A DNA stretch of 6,132 nt from Haloarcula sp. (GCA_028275075.1 JAQCNK010000159.1:1-6132); one strand, 5' to 3'; counted from the stretch's first letter, positions 1 through 5,729 are shown. The notes: generated by a model not told the origin, from the letters alone. Program-made: numbers and translations.

Positions 1-441
1 TTGAACTCGGTCTGCCGCGACGCGGGTGCCCGCCCCATCGTCACGCCGGGGAACCACGATACGATGCTCGACTCGGTGTGGGATGGGCCGACCGACAGCG
101 AGTACCGAGTGGGCGAAACACTGATTCTGCACGGCCACGAGCCACCCGAAGACGACGCCGACCGTTACATCGTGGGTCACGACCACCCGACAATCGAAAT
201 CGAGGGACAGCGACGGCCCTGCTATCTGGTCGGCGAGAACCAGTACCGCGGCGGCGAGGTCGTCATGCTCCCGTCGTTTAACAAACTCAACGCCGGTGTC
301 AGGGTGAACACGATGTCGGCGAGCGAGTTCCAGTCGCCGCTGGTGACCGATGCCGACCGGCTGTCGCCCGTCGTATGGGACGAAGCCGCTCGGGAGACAC
401 GAGAGTTCCCGCCGCTGGGTGAGTTCCGGCGGATGCTGTAG
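1..441 (+). CDS. ICC-like metallophosphoesterase, C-terminal part (5' end outside window)
   Basis: This is the C-terminal 146 residues of a calcineurin-like (binuclear-metal) phosphoesterase. Three signature metal-site motifs are visible, numbered from the first codon in the window: GNHD at 17-20, HGH at 44-46 and GHDHP at 59-63. In this fold they supply the Asn/His metal ligands and the catalytic His. The upstream motifs of the family, a DxH block and a GD block, are missing, so roughly the first third of the protein lies before base 1. The TTG at base 1 is therefore more likely an internal Leu codon than a start. The short HGH-to-GHDHP spacing resembles the ICC-like archaeal and bacterial group (COG1407) rather than SbcD/Mre11 nucleases. 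The substrate is unknown. The gene ends with TAG at 439-441, and the microprotein gene follows after 37 bases. I am confident of the family but not of the substrate. Confidence 0.85.
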   Translation: MNSVCRDAGARPIVTPGNHDTMLDSVWDGPTDSEYRVGETLILHGHEPPEDDADRYIVGHDHPTIEIEGQRRPCYLVGENQYRGGEVVMLPSFNKLNAGVRVNTMSASEFQSPLVTDADRLSPVVWDEAARETREFPPLGEFRRML

Positions 442-463
442 CGGTAGGTATTTGAGCTATCGC

Positions 464-468
464 GGAGG
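464..468 (+). promoter_or_regulatory. Shine-Dalgarno site of the microprotein gene
   Basis: The sequence GGAGG lies 10 bases before the ATG at 479. It is one of the few clear Shine-Dalgarno sites in the window, and it decides the start of the 45-residue protein in preference to upstream in-frame starts that lie inside the phosphoesterase gene. A TATTT stretch at 449-453, centred 28 bases before the ATG, could alternatively be a weak TATA box for a leaderless transcript. The two readings are not resolved. Confidence 0.55.
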
Positions 469-478
469 AAGAGCGAAC

Positions 479-616
479 ATGATTCAGACCGGACCGGCAC
501 TCGCGCTCATCGCGACGACCCTCATCTGTATCGTCTTGCTCTACTTCGCGACTATCAAGTACGTCGGCGACGTGCTGCTCGACGACGAACACGACGACGG
601 CGACCACGCCACGTAA
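479..616 (+). CDS. 45-residue single-pass membrane microprotein with acidic tail
   Basis: I do not recognise the family. The protein has one hydrophobic segment at about residues 6-26, then a short region with Lys27, then an Asp/Glu/His-rich tail (DDEHDDGDH at 35-43). This suggests a single membrane helix with a small acidic domain on one face. The start is the ATG at 479-481, supported by GGAGG ten bases upstream. The longer reading frame beginning at 350 would overlap the phosphoesterase gene, and its extra residues look like an out-of-frame shadow. The gene follows the phosphoesterase by 37 bases on the same strand and may be co-transcribed. Its TAA at 614-616 is only four bases from the stop of the convergent flavoprotein gene. 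Small membrane proteins of this kind are often partners or regulators of larger membrane complexes, but nothing here names a partner. Confidence 0.7.
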   Translation: MIQTGPALALIATTLICIVLLYFATIKYVGDVLLDDEHDDGDHAT

Positions 617-620
617 GGCC

Positions 621-1880
621 TTACTGCAGCAACTCGGCGGCCACGCGTCCACTCTCCAGCGCGCCCTGTATCGACGACCAGCGGGTGTAGTCACCCGCCA
701 ACGCGACCGGGCCCGCTGGTGCGTCGGGGTCCGGAAGCGAGTCGCGAAAGCCCGGCGGCTGGGCAAACTGGGCCAGCGGGACGCGATCCGTTCGCAGTAG
801 TTCGAGCGCGTCGAAGCTCGCCGCCGGATACCAGGACGACAGCGCGTTGTACACATCGGCTGCCAGATCCGCATCGTCTGCCTCCTGGGTTCCGAGGAAG
901 GTCGCGCTGTACAGCTCCATCCCTTCGGGGGCGTACTCCGAAGCGACGGCCGACAGCGGCGCGACGGTGTTCGGTCGGTCGTCGGCCGCGTTGAGGACAA
1001 TGCGCTTGCCCATGGTGGGTGCCTTGCTCGTCGGCAGGGAGAAGTACTGCGTGACACAGCCAAGCGTCTCAGACGGGATCGTATCGATACCCGTCAGGTC
1101 CGCAGCGGTCGCGGGGTCCGTAGCTACGACTGCGCTCTCGGCGGTGATGGTTTCGCTCGCCGTTCCGACAGTCACCTCGTCGCTGCCGGTGGTGCTTTCG
1201 ACCGTCTCGACGGTCTGACCCGTCTCAATGATCGCGCCGGCCGCCCGAGCCCGTTCGGCGAGCTGTTCGGGCATGGCCTGCATCCCATCGGCGGGGACGA
1301 ATATCTCACCTTCCGAGAGCATCTTGTAGGTGTATTCGAAGATTGCGCTGTCGGTTCCCAGCGAGCGGTCGAGCGTGATACCGCCGTAGAACGGCGCGGC
1401 GAACCGCTCGACGAACCGCTTCGAGAACCCACGGTCGGCAAGATACGTCCCGATCGACTGGCCGCCACCGTCGAGCAGCGCCGCTGGGGTTTTCCCAGCG
1501 AGTTCTCGTTGGAGCTTGAACACGCGAAGCTTGTCGGTCGTCCGAACGTCCCGGTTGAAAATGGTTTGTGGGGCCGCCGTCGGATTGCGAAGCGGGTCCG
1601 ATAACACCGAGCGATTGTTCGGACTGGCGATGGTTGCGCCGGGCGTGAACGGACGAGGCGAGAGCGCTTCGACATCAAGTTCGCGCTTGACAGCGGGGTA
1701 GGCGGTAAACAGCACCTGAAACCCCTGGTCGAAGGTGTAGCCGTTCTCGTGGGCTGTCCGGACACGGCCACCGACGCCGTCGCTCGCTTCCAGCAGCGTC
1801 ACGTTCCGTCCCGACTCGGCGAGGTGGCGGGCCGCGACGAGGCCGGCGAGGCCGCCACCGACGACAACGGCGTCTGTCAT
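621..1880 (-). CDS. FAD-dependent amine-oxidase-type oxidoreductase
   Basis: This is a 419-residue flavoprotein of the amine oxidase, protoporphyrinogen oxidase and phytoene desaturase superfamily. The N-terminal Rossmann dinucleotide site is complete: GGGLAG at residues 8-13, the ribose-binding Glu31 at the end of strand 2, and the GG-R-V-R block at 37-41. A conserved segment VPADGMQAMPEQLAE lies at about 195-209. The C-terminal FAD motif AGDYTRWSSIQGALESGR runs from about 395 and closes the flavin site. The length is normal for the family, and no signal peptide or membrane segment is evident, so it is probably cytosolic or peripheral. The substrate cannot be read from the sequence. Carotenoid, porphyrin and amine substrates all occur in this superfamily, and no pathway gene is adjacent. 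The ATG at 1878-1880 fits a leaderless transcript from the TATA-like box at 1901-1907. Confidence 0.85.
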   Translation of the reverse strand: MTDAVVVGGGLAGLVAARHLAESGRNVTLLEASDGVGGRVRTAHENGYTFDQGFQVLFTAYPAVKRELDVEALSPRPFTPGATIASPNNRSVLSDPLRNPTAAPQTIFNRDVRTTDKLRVFKLQRELAGKTPAALLDGGGQSIGTYLADRGFSKRFVERFAAPFYGGITLDRSLGTDSAIFEYTYKMLSEGEIFVPADGMQAMPEQLAERARAAGAIIETGQTVETVESTTGSDEVTVGTASETITAESAVVATDPATAADLTGIDTIPSETLGCVTQYFSLPTSKAPTMGKRIVLNAADDRPNTVAPLSAVASEYAPEGMELYSATFLGTQEADDADLAADVYNALSSWYPAASFDALELLRTDRVPLAQFAQPPGFRDSLPDPDAPAGPVALAGDYTRWSSIQGALESGRVAAELLQ

Positions 1881-1887
1881 GCCCGAC

Positions 1888-1897
1888 CGTTCGAACG
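1888..1897. repeat. 10-bp perfect palindrome between TATA box and flavoprotein start
   Basis: CGTTCGAACG is a perfect inverted repeat. It lies 8 to 17 bases upstream of the flavoprotein ATG, between its likely TATA box and start codon. A repressor bound there would block transcription start. Archaeal regulator sites are often short palindromes in this position, but no regulator gene is nearby and a 10-bp palindrome can arise by chance in GC-rich DNA. Confidence 0.35.
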
Positions 1898-1900
1898 CGT

Positions 1901-1907
1901 CCTAAAA
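1901..1907 (-). promoter_or_regulatory. Likely TATA box of the flavoprotein gene
   Basis: Read on the minus strand, TTTTAGG is the only AT-rich cluster in this divergent spacer. Its centre is about 24-25 bases before the ATG at 1880, which is the expected distance for a leaderless haloarchaeal transcript. On the plus strand the same bases read CCTAAAA and could also serve the threonine-synthase-like gene, giving a leader of about 30 bases to the ATG at 1963. The second use is weaker. Confidence 0.5.
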
Positions 1908-1962
1908 GAGCGTGCTGGAGTGGACCGGACGACACTTGGGGCCGGCGTCCCGAACGTCACGT

Positions 1963-3090
1963 ATGCAGACGACAGCCCCAGTCCGCGGGTTGAGCTGTAC
2001 GGCGTGTGGTGAGTCGGCCGGTCTCTCGGAGCGGCGCTGTCCCGACTGTGGGGGCGTCCTCGCCGTCGACTTCGATGCCGACGCGGTCGCGTCGGCGGCC
2101 GACTGCCACCCGCTCCCGACCGACGCGACCGTCTCTATTGACGAGGGAGCGACGCCGCTGGTGGCCGTCCCCGATCTGGCAGATGTACTCGGGGTTAACA
2201 GCGTCGCAGTCAAGGACGAGGGCCAGAATCCAACGGGGTCGCTCGCCGACCGGAAACTCTCGCTCGCCGTCTCTGTGGCCGTCCAGCAGGGTGCCGAGCG
2301 CGTCGGGACGCCCTCGACAGGTAACGGAGCGCAGTCGGCGGCGGCGTACGCCGCCCGTGCTGACATCGATTCGAAGGGCGTCGTCCCGACACGCTGTCCG
2401 TTCCTCAACAAGGCGATGGTGAACGTCCACGGTGGCGACATGTACGTCGTCGAGGGGCGATACGAGGATGCGGTTGACGCTTTCGGCGACGGCGACGAGG
2501 AATTTACCTCGGTCGCACCGGGCCACCCGTTTCGCGTCGCCGGCGGAACCGTACTGGCACTGGAACTGCTCGCCGACTGCGAGTGGGTGGCCCCCGACGC
2601 CGTCGTCCACCCGACCGGCCACGGCGAGACGCTCGTGGGACTCCAGCGGGGATTCACCCTCGCGGTGGCCGCCGAACTCACCGACGCCGTCCCGCGCCTC
2701 TATGCCGCCCAGCCCGATTCGTGTGCGCCTATCGCTGAAGCGGTGGCCGACGGCGCGGCCGAGCCGGTCCCGGTCGAGCACCCCGACACCATCGTCGGCC
2801 CACTTGAACTGCCTGCCCCGGCGGCCGGCACCGCTGCTATCGACGCCGTTGAAACGGCCGGTGGCGGTAGCGTCACGGTCACCGACAAAGAGATTCTGCA
2901 GGCGGCTGTCGACGGCTGTGAACTCGGCCCGGAAGTCGGCGCTACGGGTGGCACCGCTGTCGCCGGTCTGCGGGCGCTGAGCGACCGCGGAGCGGTCGGT
3001 ACCGACGATGACGTAGTGCTGATCAACCCCGTCGCCGGGAGCAAGGAGGCCGACCTCCTGCGTTCGCACCTGATGAGCCTCGGAATGTGA
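1963..3090 (+). CDS. Threonine-synthase-family protein lacking the PLP lysine
   Basis: This 375-residue protein has the layout of archaeal threonine synthases. An N-terminal zinc ribbon (C12, C15, C26, C29) precedes a fold-type II PLP enzyme body. The body keeps KDEGQNPTGS at 84-93, the cofactor loop STGN at 118-121, a HPFRVAGGT segment at 188-196, a PTGHG glycine-rich loop at 217-221 and a late TGGTAVAGL block. In active family members the residue two after the motif serine is the Schiff-base lysine (SFKDR). Here the block reads SLADRK, with Ala95 at that place and Lys98 three residues later. Substrate conversion by the normal PLP route is therefore doubtful, and I leave the symbol blank. 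The ATG at 1963 is preferred over the in-frame GTG at 1912, because the extra 17 residues do not resemble the family and the zinc ribbon follows closely. The gene stands alone, divergent from the flavoprotein and convergent with the J-domain gene. Confidence 0.85.
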   Translation: MQTTAPVRGLSCTACGESAGLSERRCPDCGGVLAVDFDADAVASAADCHPLPTDATVSIDEGATPLVAVPDLADVLGVNSVAVKDEGQNPTGSLADRKLSLAVSVAVQQGAERVGTPSTGNGAQSAAAYAARADIDSKGVVPTRCPFLNKAMVNVHGGDMYVVEGRYEDAVDAFGDGDEEFTSVAPGHPFRVAGGTVLALELLADCEWVAPDAVVHPTGHGETLVGLQRGFTLAVAAELTDAVPRLYAAQPDSCAPIAEAVADGAAEPVPVEHPDTIVGPLELPAPAAGTAAIDAVETAGGGSVTVTDKEILQAAVDGCELGPEVGATGGTAVAGLRALSDRGAVGTDDDVVLINPVAGSKEADLLRSHLMSLGM

Positions 3091-3122
3091 CGGCGCTATC
3101 GATGGCACTAAAATTCTGGTTT

Positions 3123-3149
3123 GTCGCCGAGATGGGCCATCTGTGCGAC
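3123..3149. terminator. Interrupted dyad in convergent spacer, possible bidirectional terminator
   Basis: GTCGC at 3123-3127 pairs with GCGAC at 3145-3149. AGATGG at 3130-3135 pairs with CCATCT at 3137-3142 around a single central G, with two unpaired bases between the arms on each side. The dyad lies between the stops of two convergent genes, 32 bases after the plus-strand stop and 7 bases beyond the minus-strand stop. On the minus strand a TTTT run (complement of 3110-3113) follows about 9 bases past the dyad. Archaeal termination relies mainly on T-runs rather than hairpins, so a protein-binding site is an alternative. Confidence 0.35.
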
Positions 3150-3156
3150 GAGACTG

Positions 3157-3768
3157 TCACGTCGCGTCCTGCTTCGCGAGCGTGTACGCCTCCCGAACGC
3201 GCTTGAACTCCGCCTCGTCGCCGCCGTGGTCGGGATGGACCTGCTTGACGCGAGCCCGATAGGCAGACTTGAGTTCCTCCGGTGTCGCGTCCTCGCTCAG
3301 CCCGAGTTCGGCGAACGCTTCTCGTGTCGGATCGACGGGGGACTGGGATTCGGATTCCGGCTCGGGGCCGGTAGAGACAGTCGGCGTTTCGAAAGGGAGC
3401 CGCTGTCCCAGGGCCGCCCCTGGCATCTCGTGTTCGACCAGTACCGGGACGGTCGGTGAGCGGCCGATCCGGTAGAACGCCCTGGCGTCGAAGGTGATGG
3501 CTACGTCGCGGTCCGGGAGGTAGAACGCGACCATCTGGCCGGCAACCGGATGGTTCTCGGTAAACGATTCGTCGATGGCTGTCAGGTACTCACGAATCTC
3601 GGCCCGGCGACGCTCTTCACCCCCATCTCTGACTCCGCGGACCCGCCGCTTGGCGGGAAAGAGTTTGCTGGCAACGACAAAGAGTACAGCGACGACAAGA
3701 CTGCCAACTACCCCCAAGAGAAGTCCAAAGACTAGCCACGCCGGTAGGCCGCTCGGGTCTACCTGCAC
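3157..3768 (-). CDS. Membrane-anchored protein with C-terminal J domain
   Basis: This is a 203-residue protein with one N-terminal membrane helix (about residues 11-33) followed by basic residues (KRR at 40-42). That charge pattern favours a cytoplasmic C-terminal portion. Residues about 50-125 form a region I do not recognise, and an acidic, Pro/Ser-rich linker follows at about 128-147. The last 55 residues are a J domain: FAELGLSEDATPEELKSAYR, then the HPD tripeptide at 178-180 and a helix ending FKRVREAYTLAK. HPD is the motif by which J-proteins stimulate Hsp70 (DnaK) ATPase. The Gly/Phe region, zinc-finger and substrate domains of full DnaJ are absent, so this is a class C J-protein that probably recruits DnaK to the membrane. 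The start is GTG at 3766-3768, the only usable start in frame before an upstream stretch without starts. It lies 40 bases downstream of the PAC2 gene on the same strand. Confidence 0.85.
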   Translation of the reverse strand: MQVDPSGLPAWLVFGLLLGVVGSLVVAVLFVVASKLFPAKRRVRGVRDGGEERRRAEIREYLTAIDESFTENHPVAGQMVAFYLPDRDVAITFDARAFYRIGRSPTVPVLVEHEMPGAALGQRLPFETPTVSTGPEPESESQSPVDPTREAFAELGLSEDATPEELKSAYRARVKQVHPDHGGDEAEFKRVREAYTLAKQDAT

Positions 3769-3790
3769 GGATATACCTTTGGTCCCGGAG

Positions 3791-3800
3791 CGTAAGAAAC
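3791..3800 (-). promoter_or_regulatory. Possible TATA box of the J-domain gene
   Basis: On the minus strand GTTTCTTACG is centred about 27 bases before the GTG start at 3768, the distance expected for a leaderless start. The match to the haloarchaeal TATA consensus is only fair. The same T-rich bases lie just past the PAC2 stop and could equally help end the upstream operon. Confidence 0.25.
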
Positions 3801-3808
3801 GCCCGCTT

Positions 3809-4567
3809 TTATCCGATATACCGCAGATCCTCTTCAGCCGGCGACGGCGCCGACTGCTCTTCCATCTGCTGTATCTTCCTGACCACTTCCTCCATCTCGT
3901 CGGCGCGCTCTTCGAGCGGATCGAACGGGACCTCGAAGCCGACGACCGTCTGCAGAATTTCGAGGACCGCCTGGGCGCTCTTGGGATCGACCAGATAGCC
4001 CGATGTCTCGCCCATCAGACACGCGGCGGGCCGCCCGCGGCGGTCACCCAGTCCCAGCAGGAGTCCGGAGACCCCGACGATGCCGCCGGCGGGTTCTTCT
4101 TCCCGGAACTCGACGCCGGCGTCGGCAAGTCTGTCACCGAGGGCATCCCTCGTCGTCGCGCCGAGAACGTCGTACTCTTCGATGAGTTCACCAGTCGGAA
4201 CACCACCGAGCGCGTACACCTCTTCGACGCCAAAGCTCTCACCGATGTCCAGGAACGTATCCGTCAGACCATAGTGGCCCTCGTTATCCTGTGCCTGGTG
4301 GTCGCCGGTGAGCACGAGCATGTCCTGTCCGTCCTGCGGTGTGACGGCGTGGAACTCTGCGCAAGCGAGCTGGGTCCGGCCGTCCTCGATACTGACCTGT
4401 GGTGGAAAATGCGTCGAGTACACCTGCCGGACGAGCTCGCTGTCGAGCTCTTCGAGCAGATGCTCGGCAGCAAGCTTCCCAACGTGTCCCACACCGGGCA
4501 ACCCCTCAACCAGTACCGGGTCCGCAAGCTCTGGATCGGCGACTACGTCGGTGTCGTATTCGTTCAT
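3809..4567 (-). CDS. PAC2-family protein (proteasome assembly chaperone-like)
   Basis: This 252-residue protein belongs to the PAC2 family (COG2047), which includes eukaryotic proteasome assembly chaperone 2 and the archaeal PbaA/PbaB proteins. Family marks are GLPGVGHVGK at 22-31, a GDHQAQ segment in the middle, a GVSGLLLGLG block and the conserved LMGETSGYLVDPKSA stretch. A charged helix likely to form a coiled coil lies at about 216-238. The protein ends DLRYIG. Archaeal relatives that bind the 20S proteasome use a C-terminal hydrophobic-Tyr-X tail, and here the tyrosine is third from the end, so the match is inexact. It is the last gene of the translation operon, five bases after nop10, in a position that recurs in haloarchaea. 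The function as a proteasome chaperone is inferred from the family. The start at 4565-4567 (ATG) has only a weak AGGG upstream. Confidence 0.85.
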   Translation of the reverse strand: MNEYDTDVVADPELADPVLVEGLPGVGHVGKLAAEHLLEELDSELVRQVYSTHFPPQVSIEDGRTQLACAEFHAVTPQDGQDMLVLTGDHQAQDNEGHYGLTDTFLDIGESFGVEEVYALGGVPTGELIEEYDVLGATTRDALGDRLADAGVEFREEEPAGGIVGVSGLLLGLGDRRGRPAACLMGETSGYLVDPKSAQAVLEILQTVVGFEVPFDPLEERADEMEEVVRKIQQMEEQSAPSPAEEDLRYIG

Positions 4568-4572
4568 ACGCC

Positions 4573-4755
4573 CTATTCGTGGCGTCGTCGCTTAAGTGAA
4601 CGTCGATACTCGCCGTGGGGGTCAGCCGGGTCGAACGGCGCTGGGGCGCTGTTGACGGCGTCTGCACTGCAGTCGGGACACGTTTCAGAAAGAGTGTACA
4701 CCGGACTGTCGTGTTCGGCCCGCCAGGCCGAACACACCCGGATGTCTGCTTTCAT
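4573..4755 (-). CDS. nop10: H/ACA RNP protein Nop10
   Basis: This 60-residue protein is the archaeal Nop10, a subunit of the H/ACA guide-RNA particle that pseudouridylates rRNA together with Cbf5, Gar1 and L7Ae. It keeps the core [11 protein letters not shown] (19-29) and the C-terminal Cbf5-binding tail [19 protein letters not shown] (37-55). The N-terminal zinc ribbon is reduced. Cys8 is followed by Trp11 where a second cysteine is usual, and His15 lies in a longer loop, so the zinc site could be C8, H15, C26 and C29, or absent. Full length is normal for the family. The ATG overlaps the aIF2-alpha stop in an ATGA sequence (4752-4755), which points to coupled translation, as no clear Shine-Dalgarno site is present. 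It ends with TAG five bases before the PAC2 start. Confidence 0.93.
   Translation of the reverse strand: MKADIRVCSAWRAEHDSPVYTLSETCPDCSADAVNSAPAPFDPADPHGEYRRSLKRRRHE
4591..4596 (-). promoter_or_regulatory. Possible internal promoter for the PAC2 gene
   Basis: CTTAAG, inside the 3' end of nop10, is centred about 26 bases before the PAC2 ATG at 4567. That spacing fits a TATA box for a leaderless transcript, which would let this gene be expressed apart from the ribosomal operon. It is a short motif that also encodes Leu-Lys of Nop10, so chance is a real alternative. Confidence 0.3.
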
Positions 4756-5552
4756 TCGTTGTCTTCGGTCCGGTCGCGGTGGAACTGAGCCGTGCCGCCC
4801 TCGGCTTCGACGACCGAGCGGGCACGGGCGGCGCTTTCTTCAAGCGCGCCCTCAGCGGTCTTGTAGTCGGGGGCCTGTACCTGAATGCGGTACTCCGGCG
4901 AGCCGACGTATGTGACTTCCAACTGGAACTCGTCAGGAATCTCACCGTTACCTTCGGCGGCCTGCAGTGCCTCCTTGATAACGTCGACGCCCGCGCTGTC
5001 CGGGCAGGTCAGATCGACGTAGCCCGTGACGTTGACGTATGGGACAGAGACGTTCGAGCGGGCGGTCTCGACAATGGCCGCAACCTCGTCGTCGGTGAGA
5101 TCGGTCTCATCGAGGGCATCGTCGCCATGGATGGCGGCGGCCTCGAACCCGTCGTACAGCGAGCCAAACTCGGATAGCAACGCGTTGGCGACGGCGCTGT
5201 AGGTCTCATCGTCGACATCCTCACCCAAGGCGATTTCCATCCAGTTGTCGGCTTTCTGTTCGTTTTTCCACTCCTGGATTTTCTCCTTCCGCTGGTGGTC
5301 GTTGACGTCCTTGATCGAGAGATCAGTCTGCTGGGCGCTCTCGTCAACATCGAGCACCTTCGCGACGACCGTCTGCCCGGTGTTGACGTGGTCGCGGACG
5401 TTCTTGATCCAGCCACTCGCGACCTCGGAGATGTGACAGAGGCCACGCTTGCCCTCGTACTCCTCGAGGTCGACGAAGACACCAAAGTCCTCGATTTCGT
5501 CGACCTTGCCGACGACGAGTTCGCCCGGTTCTGGCCAGCCGCTGTATTTCAT
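4752..5552 (-). CDS. eif2a: Translation initiation factor aIF2, alpha subunit
   Basis: This 266-residue protein is the alpha subunit of archaeal initiation factor 2, the heterotrimer that brings initiator Met-tRNA to the small ribosomal subunit. Residues about 8-82 form an S1-type OB domain ([20 protein letters not shown], then HISEVASGW at 40-48). A helical middle domain follows at about 85-170, and an alpha/beta C-terminal domain with [22 protein letters not shown] docks on the gamma subunit. The position matching phosphorylated Ser51 of eukaryotic eIF2-alpha is Asn51 here, while Ser46 of HISEVAS is kept. The tail is acidic (TEDNE) rather than lysine-rich, as expected in a high-salt cytoplasm. 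The ATG at 5550-5552 is one base from the rps27e stop, with GAGG nine bases upstream. The gene overlaps nop10 by four bases. Confidence 0.96.
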   Translation of the reverse strand: MKYSGWPEPGELVVGKVDEIEDFGVFVDLEEYEGKRGLCHISEVASGWIKNVRDHVNTGQTVVAKVLDVDESAQQTDLSIKDVNDHQRKEKIQEWKNEQKADNWMEIALGEDVDDETYSAVANALLSEFGSLYDGFEAAAIHGDDALDETDLTDDEVAAIVETARSNVSVPYVNVTGYVDLTCPDSAGVDVIKEALQAAEGNGEIPDEFQLEVTYVGSPEYRIQVQAPDYKTAEGALEESAARARSVVEAEGGTAQFHRDRTEDNE

Positions 5553-5553
5553 G

Positions 5554-5727
5554 TTACCGTGCCTCTACGACGTCGGTCACTTCGCCTTCGATAGTGGCTT
5601 TCCCACCCGTGGGGGTGGCGAGCGTGTGCCCACAGACGGCACACGAGACCTCGTTGGCGGCCTTCTCGAAGAGGGTCTGTTCGTTCTCGCAGTCCGGACA
5701 GGTGACAGTGAGGAAGCTTCCTGCCAT
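5554..5727 (-). CDS. rps27e: 30S ribosomal protein S27e
   Basis: This 57-residue zinc-ribbon ribosomal protein belongs to the small subunit of archaea and eukaryotes. Four cysteines form the zinc site (C10, C13, C29, C32). The conserved middle is [17 protein letters not shown], followed by [16 protein letters not shown]. Length and layout are those of archaeal S27e, which begins soon before the first CxxC. The ATG at 5725-5727 is chosen because AGGAG lies five bases upstream. A longer frame starting at 5763 would add 12 residues that overlap the L44e gene and do not belong to the family. It is separated from the rpl44e stop by two bases and from the aIF2-alpha start by one, so all three are translated from one mRNA. 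Confidence 0.96.
   Translation of the reverse strand: MAGSFLTVTCPDCENEQTLFEKAANEVSCAVCGHTLATPTGGKATIEGEVTDVVEAR
5562..5565 (-). promoter_or_regulatory. Shine-Dalgarno site of aIF2-alpha
   Basis: GAGG on the minus strand lies nine bases before the aIF2-alpha ATG and inside the last codons of rps27e. It supports the start at 5552 and internal initiation on a polycistronic mRNA. Confidence 0.5.
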
Positions 5728-5729
5728 GG

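Noticed and set aside
350..478. N-terminal extension of the microprotein to 88 residues
   Set aside because: The extension lies in another frame inside the phosphoesterase gene, and the ATG at 479 has its own GGAGG.
299..1063. 254-residue open frame on the minus strand
   Set aside because: It overlaps the flavoprotein gene in another frame and crosses the microprotein gene; the product is Arg/Ser/Pro-rich low-complexity sequence.
1912..1962. GTG start adding 17 residues to the threonine-synthase-like protein
   Set aside because: The added residues sit right on the AT-rich promoter element and do not resemble the family N-terminus; the ATG at 1963 lies just before the zinc ribbon.
1957..3108. 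383-residue open frame on the minus strand
   Set aside because: It is antisense to the threonine-synthase-family gene and gives an Arg/Gly/Asp-rich product with no recognisable domain.
3770..3777. GGTATATCC as TATA box of the J-domain gene
   Set aside because: It ends only a few bases from the GTG start, too close for archaeal transcription start spacing.
3575..4915. 446-residue open frame on the plus strand
   Set aside because: It lies antisense to the well-supported PAC2 and nop10 genes and parts of the J-domain and aIF2-alpha genes. Its product is Arg- and Ser-rich without family motifs, typical of a shadow frame in GC-rich haloarchaeal DNA.
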